Assembly (NCBI GenBank): GCA_004194705.1
Contig: SADC01000451.1
Location: forward strand, 29,454 to 93,453
Length of the DNA stretch: 64,000 nt
Origin: Ditylenchus dipsaci
Taxonomy: Eukaryota > Nematoda > Chromadorea > Rhabditida > Anguinidae
Reading direction: 5' to 3'
Each line of letters starts with the position of its first letter. Position 1 is the first letter of the stretch. The position numbers and the translations under genes were made by a program. Shown here piece after piece: positions 42,914-53,469 of the stretch. The notes below the pieces were generated by a model. That model did no database searches. It was not told where the DNA came from and saw only the letters and a list, made by a program, of their open reading frames with translations.

Positions 42914-45888
42914 TCAAGCTGTACACTCCATCGAAGATCTTTGGTTGAAGGATGCTTTTTTTAGCTGTCTTTGTTGCATTTGTTGTTGCCACACTTCTAA
43001 AGAAATGGACTCTTTTTTATAGCCCATGGTAATCATGGCAAGAGAGGATGTTGCTGAGGAGGAATTGTTGCGTAAATAGTTAGCGTTGTTCACTTGATCA
43101 ATATATGGGATGAATTTCAAGTCCGCCGGTTGATATGACCCGGCATACAGCTGCTGTAGAAGAGTGGCAGTGTTTCCTTTGCCTAACATATTTAAAAAAG
43201 ATCCCAAATCGAAGCCACGACCAAGTGTGTGGATGCCTAAACACATCATTTAATCAACCAAACTAAAGTTTGCTCAGTAATGCGATACGTTCGATGTAAG
43301 CCGAGCCGACCAAATCCACAGTTAGAGTGCTGAGAATAAGGCCTGCAAAAATGAATATGATCCATCCACCATAGTGGTCCTCCTCTACCGGGCAAAAGTC
43401 TCCAAATCCAATTGTTACCTTAATTTTTAATAATAGACTGTTCAGAAAGACTTCCTTTGATTTTTAAAAAGCATATATAGGGTCCAACGTTAAAAACGGA
43501 GCAGTAAATAATGCTCTTTCTGAAAAAAGAATTCACAAAAAAATGTGAAATCGAAAAGTCAAAAATTCACTGGTCGCTTCACAATCGCTTTACATTCCTA
43601 TTGAGACGCTGGCACAGACAAAAGGGTTATGCGTAATTAGTGCGCCGGTAATTAGTGCGCCAGTAATTAGTGCGCCGTAATTAGTGCGCCGTAATTAGTG
43701 CGCCAGAATGTCTCTAGGAGAATTCAGAATCGTAACCATAACTGGAAGGGAACCCTGACCTCTTGGATGGTGCCGCAAGCACCTAGTTGGCATCCTTAAC
43801 CCGTAGAGGGTACCTCAACCGTCAGGTTAGTATCATAAGCAATGTTAGTAACACAAACTAACTTTTATCAACAATCAGCCTCAAAACACATGTTCTCATC
43901 GCAGTTTTGGCGTCAGCTTTGCGGCAACTCAACTTTGAGGTACTGACAAGGTGGTATTGAACTGTCCAGGTACTAGTGCTTAAGTGATGGTACTTAGATA
44001 GGGGTACCTGATTTTACCCAGTGGTTTTGGGTTGCTACCAGGGTGGTGACTTCAGCCGGCTGAGGCTGATGGCTGAGGTAATCGTCAAGTATACCACCCT
44101 GGTTGCTCCCTAGTTGTTTGGGTTGGCCACCTAGTGGTTTGGGGTGGCCACCTAGTAGTTACCTAACTTGCCTGATGGTTATAGCACCCTCCAGGCAACT
44201 GAGGGACTACCTAACTCGGTACCGGGATATTCGTCTGTAAAATCACTTTCTTGGAATTATCAAACACTGTTGTACCATGCTTTTGAGTAGGATACCATGG
44301 TTTTTCACACCTTTTGGCTAAATATAAAATTTTCAGGTTGTCACAGAGGTACAGTCACCCCTCGATTTAACGGCCCCCTTGGGACCGGCCCTAGGGGGCC
44401 GTTAAATCGAGGGTTGACTGTATACCCTTCCAGGGTGGATACAAGTGGTTTTCCTACTTATCCTGAGGTTAATTAATCCCTAAAAGTTATTTTACTGGCA
44501 TAAATAGCAAAGAAAAAAATGTCTGCACCCACCGGGATTTGAACCTGTAACCTCGGAGATTTAGAGGATGAATTTAGCGGAGGATGAATTCATTGCTGGA
44601 TGTACTTACCAGATGAATTTACCGAGGATGAAATTGTTCAAGAATGAACTTATCGAAGATAAATCCATCTACAGCCATTCTGGCGCACTAATTACCGGCG
44701 CACTAATTACTGGCGCACTAATTACGCATAACCGACAAAAGGCGGATAATATTTTTGGCTGAGTAAATAGATCCTAAGCCTAAGCCTGAAAATCGGTCTC
44801 ATTTTAAAGTTGATCTCCCTGTCGGTTTTTTTGAGCACAGTCAACTCTCTCATTAGTGTAGCCCAAGGACCGGCTTCAGGTATACACTAATGTAAGGGTC
44901 CATCACAAAGGGTTTTCTATGAAAAAACCAAGTGGTTGGTCTTAAGTGCACACTAATGGGAGAGTCGACTGTACTGATTATACTAAAGAACTTATCTCGA
45001 AAACCAACTCACCAAAGTGATTAAGCAGAAGTAAAAAGAGTCCAAAAAGTTCCAATTATCTTGTACCACTGAAAAAATCAGTGCCATAGTAGCCATGTAG
45101 AAGAAGAGTAAAGAGAGGACAAAAGTTTTGGTCCAGAATCCGGGCTGAGCCAGCATGCCCACTTCATCACCACTCTCCTCTTGTCTGTCCCTCTCCTCCT
45201 GTTTGTAGGACTGGATGCTGTCCAACTGGCTTCTAGCAGTGGAATTGCCGGAAGTGGATGAGCCGAAACCAAAAATGGTGTTTTCTCTGCTTCGTTGACT
45301 GCGCTTCCACCTGTCTGCCGCATTCATCAGCAAATCGGCAAAGAACTTAGCCACATCTGCGATTGTTATCAATGTCAGTGGAATGCTAAATATTTGTTAT
45401 TCGTTATCTATTTAGTATGTCCAAAAATTTTCGGAAACTTTTAAATAGCCATGACTTTTCTCCTAGGTCGTATTTTGAAACCCTGTTTTTCACAGATTGA
45501 CTTGGTCTTTTATGCCGTTTTGTTTAGTCTGGCGCCTATTGTTTGGGCTAGACAGTGGTTACAGCAAAAATTTTACCCTAGGAAGGCATAGCAGATGCAG
45601 AAGATCCGTCCAAAGGGGAAATAGGCACCAAATTACCATAGCCAATAGAGGTGAGCAAAGTAGTAGTGAAGAAGAGAGCTGAATGGAAATTCCATTTCGA
45701 AACTACTAAATAGTGATGGTCGGAAGAGTTGCGAAGCAAGGAGAGATCTGAGGCGCGAATTCCTTCTGCTAAAAATATTTATTTTTTCGTAATCGAAAAT
45801 ATGAAAATAAAAAGACTTTTGGTCGTGTTTTAATTGGTTAGTAACTAACCAAAAGCATCCATTGAGACGCGAATCAAGGTGTCCACGG
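42914..45888 (-). CDS. two-pore-domain (K2P/TWK-type) potassium channel, N-terminus not found
   Basis: Plasma-membrane leak K+ channel; two subunits supply four pore loops. Exons: 45850-45888 (VDTLIRVSMDAF), 45577-45768 (WNFHSALFFTTTLLTSIGYG, RIFCICYAFL), 45013-45385 (IPLTLITIADVAKFF; transmembrane TKTFVLSLLFFYMATMALIF; SFYFCLITL), 43289-43418 (TIGFGDFCPVEEDHYGG; WIIFIFAGLILSTLTVDLVG), 42914-43236 (HTLGRGFD and a Gln-rich tail). Both selectivity filters are present: TSIGYGN in pore 1, TIGFGD in pore 2. A Ser/Arg/Glu-rich loop lies between halves. The 192-nt exon lacks one base (C-run near 45616) between filter and TM2. The first transmembrane exon was not found. The 1.6-kb intron before exon 43289 holds a foldback and two MITEs. 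Confidence 0.92.
44352..44420. mobile_element. minimal pogo-like MITE, 69 bp
   Basis: CAGTCACCCCTCGATTTAAC with GGCCCCC, then a 9-nt spacer and the complement ending GGGTTGACTG; TA on both sides (44350-44351, 44421-44422). Practically only the two inverted ends. Confidence 0.85.
44528..44562 (-). ncRNA. tRNA-like 3' half (B-box module)
   Basis: Complement reads CCGAGGTTACAGGTTCAAAT then CCCGGTGGGTGC, a good T-arm/B-box with variable-arm-like lead. No A-box recognised nearby. Located inside the 1.1-kb foldback. Confidence 0.35.
44838..44971. mobile_element. pogo-like MITE, 134 bp, in a K2P intron
   Basis: CAGTCAACTCTCTCATTAGT at the left is mirrored by CACTAATGGGAGAGTCGACTG at the right (TA follows on the right only). 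Ends belong to the CAGTCRAC family; inner sequence is different. Confidence 0.75.
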
Positions 45889-46019
45889 CTGAAAAAATAA
45901 TTTTTAAGTAAACAAACATTTTTGAGTGCCGTATTTCATCTAAACTATTAAACATTAAGCCACCTCGTTCTAAAAATACACTTTCAAGTAAAGTTTAGGA
46001 AATATACTTCTAGTTTAGG

Positions 46020-46198
46020 TAATATACCATCGCCCAGGGGTCAGAATTGGTGTACGGTCAGTTCGAAACGGTGTCAGTTCGAAACGGTCAGTTCGAAACG
46101 GTTTTTCAAACAGTCAATTCGAAACGGTTAGTTCAAAACGGTTTTTCGAACGGTCAATTCGAAACGGTCAGTTCGAAACGGTTTTTCGAAAAAATCAT
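46020..46198. repeat. GTCAGTTCGAAACGGT tandem repeat
   Basis: About eight units of CAGTTCGAAACGGTTTTTC, each containing the palindrome TTCGAA. It lies between the small gene (46339-46606) and the first recognised K2P exon. Confidence 0.75.
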
Positions 46199-46338
46199 TA
46201 TATCAATATTTTCTTTTTGTCATGATTCAACGCTCAAGGAAACAGGTCTAACCAAACCAACCAGTTTGTACATCACCAACTTTATTTAAACAAACTCATA
46301 ACAACTCAAACGACAAACAAAGGTTAGCATCATAACAC

Positions 46339-46606
46339 TCAAACAATTTTCTTCATCTCGAATTTCGCCACATCAAAATGCTCTTTTGGAAACCCCTGAA
46401 AACGAGTAAATTTCACACGCGGCTCCATGCTACCGGTAAGAAGGTCCTAAATTCACCCAAATAAACTATTAGCAACAGCATAAGTTTAGATAAACAAACT
46501 TGTCGACGAAGAATGGAACGAAGCGAAGCAATTGGTGCGGTTGATAGAGGATGAATTTAGTGTTATAGAGCTTGGAGGCCGAGATGAGTTGCATGCTGCT
46601 AGCCAT
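46339..46606 (-). CDS. small two-exon gene, 72 residues, unidentified
   Basis: Exon 46496-46606 gives MASSMQLISASKLYNTKFIL then VPFFVDKF; exon 46339-46446 gives DLLTGSMEPRVKFTRFQGFP and ends EMKKIV then stop. The intron is 49 nt with a weak GTTTAT donor and a good acceptor (tgaatttag). The protein is basic with an amphipathic N-terminus, as many small mitochondrial proteins have, but I do not recognise it. It lies upstream of, and on the same strand as, the K2P gene. Confidence 0.45.
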
Positions 46607-46933
46607 TCCCCGAGTCTTTAATCCGTGGCCTTCTGTCCCTTATTATCGATCCGTGGTCTTTTGTCCTGTTGTGGTCTTTTAGCGCTTCTGATCTCTTGAC
46701 ACGTACAGCTAATAGGGTGGTAAGATGCTCTCATTTAAACCTCCAAAAAAATTTAACATGGTGCACCCCCTCTAGTTCAGACCTCGAACCCTGCCGCTCT
46801 ATTAGAGATCGCCGTTCAAGTAGAAAGTACCGGTCTATTAGAGAGAATGTGGTATCATTACTTTACCGCTTGATATCGATAGACTATGTCATGCTCTTGT
46901 CCCGTTAATAAGCACCAATAGGTAGCTCAGTAT

Positions 46934-49900
46934 GGCGAGCACTCACTTGCGGAATTTTTTTTGCGGATTCTACACATGCGGAGCCGTTTTTTGCGGATTT
47001 TCACATGCGGATTCCACACTTGCGGATTTGTTCTTCCGGATTATCAGTTGCGGATCACACGCTTGCGGATTCGTTTTTGCGGACTTTTACTTGCGGATTC
47101 CACACTTGCGGATTCTTTCTTTCGGATTATCACTTGCGGATTCCACCCTTGCGGATTCCTTTTTTGCGGAATTTTACTTCCGGATTCCACACTTGCGGAT
47201 TTTTTTGCGGATTATCACTTGCGGACTCCACACTTGCGCTTTCCACATTTGCGGACGTTCACTTGCGGACTCCACACTTGCGGTTTCCACATTTGCAGAT
47301 TTTTAATCGCAGACTCTGCACTTGCGCATTCTACATTTGGATACAACCAGATTTTGATTTGCGAGTTTTACGCAAGCAATAAGAACAGGATGTTTATTAT
47401 TTGTCAATTCTTTGTGCACAAATTTTATGCTTATCAGGTCTACATTACTATTGAGTCTATGTCATTAATAAAAGCGGGAGATTGCATTCACCAAAAGTAT
47501 TAACCATCTATCTGAAAACCACGATCAGACTGACGAATTAGGCTTAGCAGAATATTTCAAAAATCAAAGTGAAAAAGTGTCGGACCCAAGGCGGGAACGA
47601 GCTTTTGGGGTCTGTCACTCTATTTAGACACTCGACTGTAATGACATCGACCCATTAGTGCAGATTCACACACAACTCAGGTAGTATAGTAGAAATACAC
47701 AAAGAAAACAAAAACTAATTGTTTCCTAAAGTTATCAGTTTAAGTACTTTTTTCAGACAAGTCATTAAAAATAGCGATAAAATTACAGTATGATATTCTA
47801 ATCGTCCCAATTGTCAAAGCCATTTTTCATAATACGAAATTGCAGGGCTTTTAGATGCTGTAAGGTTTCCTCATCTGTGGGTGTTTGGAGCGTATCATAT
47901 ATTTCTATCAATTCCCAAATAGCCAGGTCTGTTGATTGGGATTGAACAGAACGGGGGCGCACTAATAATCCAACAGTTGGATCTAGTTCATATTCTCTAA
48001 GCTTCGTTTCGGCAACAAGCTCTTCTTTTTTAATGACATCTATGGCTCTGAAAATCAAATTGAACATGTGATTCACAGCGTAATTCTAAAACTCTGCAGG
48101 CTTAACCAAATTTTTGAGGGAAATTCTCTTTTTCGGCAGAAAAGTTTTTCTTTTCGTAAAACTCCCCCAGACTTCCACAGAACACGGATAAAACGTGTTC
48201 GGTGACTTTTGTTGTTTGTTGAACAGATTTTTCACAGAAAAAGGCACTTTTTCGCTAAAGCGGGGTAGTGTTTTTGCAAAAGAGGCTATTTTCGGCTTTT
48301 TTTATTTAAAGGAAAAAGTAAAAAACATACTTTGAAAATGCAGGATTTTTCTTTCGCAACTGAGCATTCAGCTGGCAATGAAATGACTCTTGAGCATTAT
48401 TTGTCCTTCCCAGAACACCATCTTGTGTTTCTTTTGGTTCCATACTGTTGGTGGAAAGAGGGGCGAATTTCTCGCGCCCTGTACGTGGATATAGTTTCTG
48501 AAAAAATGAGAATAGAAAAGTCTGGTTTAGCAAATCTACCGCTTGAAATATGAAACACGGACTCAGCGATAGAGAGCAGATCTAACTTCCAAAACTCGGT
48601 CAACAACAATTGGAATGCTGGCTCTACTTGCCTTACAGGCAGAAAAGACAAAGCTGCCAAACTTCTGACCAAAGTCCTGTAGTCTTCATTAGACGAATAA
48701 ATGTGTGACAGACCATTCCGTTTTATATGACGATGAATGCTTTGCGAAAGGTGAAAAAGGCAGGTACGTATGGTCAAATTTGAGCCAAAAACTTCTTTAA
48801 ACGCATTGATAGCAGCTTAAAAAAAAGTCACGTTTATTACATAAACTGTCGTTTTGTGTTTTTAAAAAACCTTGCTCAAAGTCAGTCATCACACTAGTAG
48901 GCGAAGTATCTACGTTGCTTTTCACAATCTACAAAAAATAGCCGGTCTTATTTTCAAAATTATCGCATATTTTCTAATAGAAGCTGTGAGCATTTATATT
49001 TCGAATAGTCTAAAGAGTTGTAGTAGCTTATGTTGAAAGGGTGAGATTTTCAAAAAAGGCTAGTATTAAAAAAATACATTGCAATCAAATTTATCAAGCT
49101 ACCTGGAGAATGCGCTTGTATACAGCAGTAGACTTATTCTGCATAAAACGTATGCACAAGGAAGACTTGATTTTGTGGCAGACGACCATGAATATTCATT
49201 AATAATCAGATTGTTGAAGTCAAACTAAAAAAGTTATTGATGGCTCATTTGCAGTATAAAAACCTAACTTGATGACAACAACAACAACAACGGCCCTAGT
49301 ATTTCTGGATTGAACCTCTGGCTAATTTTATCTTCTTTTTCAATAAAAGTCAACTGATTATATTTTTAAAAGAAGTTAAAAACTAAAAATATTTAGTCAT
49401 TTTCCGTCAAAAAATGCCATTTTATCCAGTGCTTATTGATTTTTGAGCTCCGAAATAAAAAGATTTTGACGTGAAATCTCAAAACTAAAAAGATTTTGGG
49501 TATCATAAAAGTACAAATCTTTTCAAAAAAATACATTAAGATACTCTTTGCTAAATGGATAAGAAACATTTTGAAGAAATAATAGTTAGCCCTATTGAAT
49601 AAATACAGGTGTTTGAAAATTTCCTTATACAATAAATAAGTGGATAAGAAATCACAAAGTAATGACCCGTTGCAATATGAAAGACAGTCCTGCATATTAG
49701 GAGGTGTCCGTTTATTTGTGTGGCTTGGCTTGGCTTCTTTTGCATTTGTTTTTGTTTTGGGCAGTTCAAAGATTGCGCAACCTCACTGATGACTAGTAAG
49801 AAAAGTAGACCTGTGCCAAACATGTGTGCTGACAAAAGAGATCTGACGCTACTTGTTTTAAGGCCTAAGCCTAATGGCTAAGCTTAATTCATAAGCCTAA

Positions 49901-50649
49901 AAATTATTGAAGGGAGGGGGGGGTGGTAATGATTGCTGGTTGGTTAAAACCGAGTAGCTGTTTGGGGGGGGACTGGAGGGATGTAAAACCGAGTAGCGCC
50001 CGAGATTTCATCTCTTTTGCATAAGACTTTTATCTCTTTTTGCATATTTGCATAAGACTTTACAGAAGAAACCATTTGTGTAGAATACAGAAATCAAAAT
50101 CCTCTTTGTAAGAATTTACGAATGTGGTATCATCCAATGATATACAAAACCACGAATGTATAACCCGCTAAAAATTCAACAAGTCAAAATCCGCAAATGC
50201 ATGATACACAAAAAATCCGCAAATGTGGAATCTACAGAAACATCCGCAAAAGAAAATCCGCAAATGTAGAATCCGCAAAAGAAAATCCGCAAATGTGAAA
50301 TCCGCAAATAAAAATCCGCAAGTGAAAATCCGCAAATGTGGATTCCGCAAAAAAAATCCGCAAGTGAAAATCCGCAAATGTGGAATCCGCAAAAAAAAAT
50401 CCGCAAGTGAAAATCCGCAAATGTGGAATCCGGAAAAAAAAATCCGCAAGTGAAAATCCGCAAATGTGGATTCCGCAAAAAAAATCCGCAAGTTAAAATC
50501 CGCAAGTTAAAATCCGCAAATGTGGATTCCGCAAAAAAAAATCCGCAAGTTAAAATCCGCAAGTGTGAAATCCGCAAACATACAATCCGCGTAAGTTTGA
50601 TCCGCATATGTGGAATCCGCAAAAAAAAATCTGCAAGTGAGTGCTCGCC
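46934..50649 (-). mobile_element. MULE, 3.7 kb, tandem-repeat inverted ends, 8-bp TSD
   Basis: Starts GGCGAGCACTCACTTGCGGA, ends with the complement (GAGTGCTCGCC), flanked by CTCAGTAT at 46926-46933 and 50650-50657. Each end is about 400 nt of the repeat ATTCCACACTTGCGGATT with TTTTTTTGCGG spacers (46950-47330, 50190-50640), in opposite orientation. Inside is a minus-strand MULE transposase gene (47801-48910 recognised). Confidence 0.9.
47801..48910 (-). CDS. MULE transposase of the 3.7-kb element
   Basis: Minus-strand blocks: 48940-48870 (SNVDTSPTSVMTDFEQ), 48810-48560 (AAINAFKEVFGSNLTIRTCL, FHLSQSIHRHIKRNGL, LAALSFLPVRQVEPAF), about 48470-48340 (PPTVWNQ..., GRTNNAQESFHCQLNAQL), 48050-47801 (AIDVIKKEELVAETKLREYE to the stop). 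DFE, CLFHLS, W-N and TNN-E-H positions fit the MULE core. GT..AG introns separate them and two joins change frame, so the copy may be inactive. Upstream blocks to about 49835 were not assigned. Confidence 0.72.
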
Positions 50650-50774
50650 CTCAGTATATCTCTTCATTGCCCAACAAAACAACATGTCAATAACATAAAA
50701 CTACTTCATAGTGAGATTAAACCCAATAAGATAAATCAAAACTGAATACTTCTCCGACTAGATTCTTTCAAGCT

Positions 50775-51532
50775 TCAAAATATTTCCCCAAAGTTCTGCT
50801 TTCCAAGGATGACTTCTAGATTAGCTGCGGATTCTCGGTTCGTATACCCAACGACGGCAACTGACTTGAGCTGAAAAAAATGATCAGAAGAAAAAATAAG
50901 TTAGGAATGAAAGCAACTCTACCGAGATGGAGTGAACTTCACCAGCTGTTTTAGCCATTTCCAGAATCTGTTTTTGAGTGAAGTGGTCAGGCACCTAAGT
51001 TATTGCTGATGAAAGATTTAGTAAAAGTAAAAGAACTCACATTTGCGAAGACAACTGGAAAAGTCTGTTTCACTTCCGAATCGAACGGCAAATGCTTGCG
51101 AAAAGAATCGAACGAAAAATTGTTGTTTGACGCTTGACCAGCTCTCTCAATTTCTTCACCATCCATCGGATCATCCGCATCGAGCTCAGTTGGCGAATTC
51201 TGTAATTTGTTCGTAGTTGCTTTTGAGACATCGTAGCCTTCGACACGCAGATGTATTCCACCACCCAAATCAAGTTCATTCAGACAAACGATAGATTTTA
51301 TGGCGCTTTCTTCTTTGAGGTACTTCACCAGCGAGAAACATCTAGGCTCCAAGGACACTACTTCCCCAGCTTGATTGGCCAACTCCATGAGATGCGCTAC
51401 AACGTATTCCTTTGGAAGCTGGAAACACATAAAGAAGTCATGCCAGGAAATTCAACAAAAACATACATTTCTGATTACGACGTAGTGAACCGACTTTGAC
51501 ACGCTAGACTTTTCACTTGGAGAAACCATCAT
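50775..51532 (-). CDS. small protein with two divergent RRM-like domains, 203 residues
   Basis: Probably RNA-binding. Exons 51467-51532, 51041-51418, 50923-50994, 50775-50870; all junctions phase 0, no frameshift. First RRM-like fold: RNP2-like VHYVVIRNLPKEYVV, RNP1-like PRCFSLVKYL. An acidic/polar linker (ELDADDPMDGEEIERA) leads to a second: FPVVFANVPDHFTQKQILEM, then KSVAVVGYTNRESAANLEVI. The spacing is that of PTB/hnRNP-L-type RRMs, but the match is weak and no family is assigned. Its ATG overlaps the stop codon of the upstream RRM/RS-like frame, so the two may be one gene. Confidence 0.7.
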
Positions 51533-52228
51533 GACGGCAGACGAAGGGAAGGAGCTCGGACTTGTGGTTTGCTGATCCTTGACGTTTGGCTAACATTGCA
51601 GCTCCTGACTTTTTCATGACCTTTTTCTATGAGACTTTTTCGTACGGGAGAAACAGCAAAGGGATGGCAAATTTGTTGATGGCGACGATTGCGGACCGGA
51701 GACACACTTCGACGACTATAGAAGGGAAGATGCCTGCTTCTTTTATGTTTCTGCATACTACTTTGGTATTCACGGAAAGTACCATCTGGAGGGATTGCCC
51801 GGCATGTTAGAAGGTCGACGGAGGAATGCTTAAAAACCTTGTCGAAAATCGCTCGCGTCCATTTCCCTGAACACATATATTAAGCGACGGAATTCTATTG
51901 ACAAAAAGATACGTCCACAAGGTCGTAACGTACTGCGCGCCCAAAAATTGTCTTGTCGTGCAGGTCGTCTACAAAGCGCATCATCTGACGGTCGCTTCGG
52001 AACTCAAGTATGACTTGTCCAATCTTCTGATGTAGCCATGCTTCAAACGTCTCGACGAAATAAACCTAAAAGAGTAATGAGAACTTAATATTGTTCACAA
52101 ATAGACAAACTTTTTTCGAATTCTGATTTATTTTGCCTTTCAGATCTCTCCAATCCATGTTTGGCGCATTGCGGACATAAACTAGGTGATCGCTGAAGAC
52201 ATCTAGACGTGGTCTCATTTTCAAAGCT
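51529..52228 (-). CDS. RRM plus Arg/Ser-like tail, SR-type or hnRNP-type
   Basis: Exons 52111-52228 (ATG at 52218; DHLVYVRNAPNMDWRDLKGK), 51913-52065 (GQVILEFRSDRQMMRFVDDL, FGRAVRYDL), 51838-51866, 51529-51757 (KHKRSRHLPFYSRRSVSPVR, later AVSPVRKS). RNP2 (LVYVRNA), a W-R-D-L-K helix as in the second RRM of SR proteins, and RNP1 (VILEF) are clear. The tail is Arg/Ser/Pro-rich but irregular. The frame is open upstream of the ATG to the acceptor (ttttag), so exons for a first RRM may lie beyond the large nested insertion that follows, or the leader may be trans-spliced. Ends at TGA 51529-51531, overlapping the next ATG. Confidence 0.65.
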
Positions 52229-52467
52229 CTAAAATAAATATCGTAATTTCAGAGATACACGGTGTAACAAGAAATTCCCCATTTCGAAATGGCCATAACT
52301 TTTTTCCTAAGTCGTTTTTATAATTCTGTTTTTACAGATCGATTTTTCGGGCGGCGTCGAATTGATCCACAGGTGAATGCACTACGAAAATACTACCAGC
52401 TTGGTCCCCTGTGGTTTGGGTTTCGGCCCTCCAGGGTCACCCACAGATCGAAATCCAAACTACAGGG

Positions 52468-52751
52468 CAGCGTTGTAAGTGGCACCGGCAGCTCAGGCAC
52501 CGGTGCCGTGAGCTGGTGCCCGTGCCGAAATTTTCGGAGTTGGTACCGCGAGCCGGTGCCGCAATTTTCAGGATCGGTGCCATGATGATGCTGATTTTTC
52601 GAGGTCGTGCGTAAATCCGTGCCGGTGCCGAAATTCTAATAAAATGGAAATTACAACGGTGCGGCACTGGCACCAGGTAGCTCACGGCACCGCGCCGGTG
52701 CCATATGCTGATGCCGATACCGGTGCCGCAATTCTAAGATTTACAACACTG
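52468..52751. mobile_element. hAT-like element with GGCACC/GGTGCC arrays
   Basis: CAGCGTTGTAA at the left and TTACAACACTG at the right, with arrays of GGCACCGGTGCCG between. Flanks CTACAGGG and CGCAAGGG match at 5 of 8. Same architecture as the GGCGCC elements but with a different hexamer. Confidence 0.6.
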
Positions 52752-53469
52752 CGCAAGGGAACCAAGTAAAAATTACAGTTGCGGACAATTGATAGCGGAC
52801 GGCACGTTTATTATCAGACTTACTGTTTTTTCGTAAAATTTTTAAATGCTTTTAAAAATCGCGATAGGCAGTTTTGTAGAGCACTTAAAGGGCTACAATT
52901 ATAGCCTACTACTTGTTATAAAAATATCAATTTTGCGCGATTGCTTGAGGCGGTTTGGAAACCCCTCGTTTTTTCTCCCGACAATTGATAGCGGACGATT
53001 TTTTTTCAAGCTGATTGATTTTAATTTTTTATATATTGTCAACTTTTAATGACTATTTGTAAGCCCTGTTCCTCAGCTACAATTTGGTATATCAAACTTT
53101 TTTTTTTGAATTATTATACGTAAAATTATGACCATAGAAATAAAAGTGTCGATTTCTAGTCAAATTCAAATAAAATGTAAGGAAAATGGTTGTTTGACCA
53201 CATAATTAAGAGGTTTTCTCAAAATTTTAAAAATCGAAATTCACGCCTTTTGCATTTTTGAAAGCTCTATGAAAACCCTGAAAAATGGCTTAAAATAAGG
53301 CAAAACGGCACTTTTTCAGGGTTGTCAAATTCAACCTATCTGTATCTCAGTGCAGGGTGGTCCTACGACAACGATCAAAATGTCATTTTGTAGAGAAATC
53401 ATAGAGCTTTCAAAAATGCAAAAAGGCGTAAATTTCAATTTTTAAAATTTTGAGAAAACCTCTTAATTA

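Larger units (their letters stand above)
43625..44733. mobile_element. 1.1-kb foldback in a K2P intron, 8-bp TSD
   Basis: Starts GGTTATGCGTAATTAGTGCG, ends with the complement, flanked by GACAAAAG at 43617-43624 and 44734-44741. The left end is four, the right three tandem copies of GTAATTAGTGCGCC. The interior holds CCACCTAGTGG/GGTACC-type repeats, a 69-bp pogo MITE (44352-44420) and a tRNA-like B-box (complement near 44528-44562). No protein. Duplication length fits MULE or hAT. Confidence 0.85.

Noticed and set aside
46945..47503. Overlapping open frames with repeated FTCGFHTCGF-type peptides
   Set aside because: They are translations of the tandem repeat in the MULE end; all three frames are open because the unit length is a multiple of three without stops.
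50168..50698. Open frames on both strands (NPQVKIRKCG-type repeats)
   Set aside because: Mirror image of the previous case, the other end of the same MULE.
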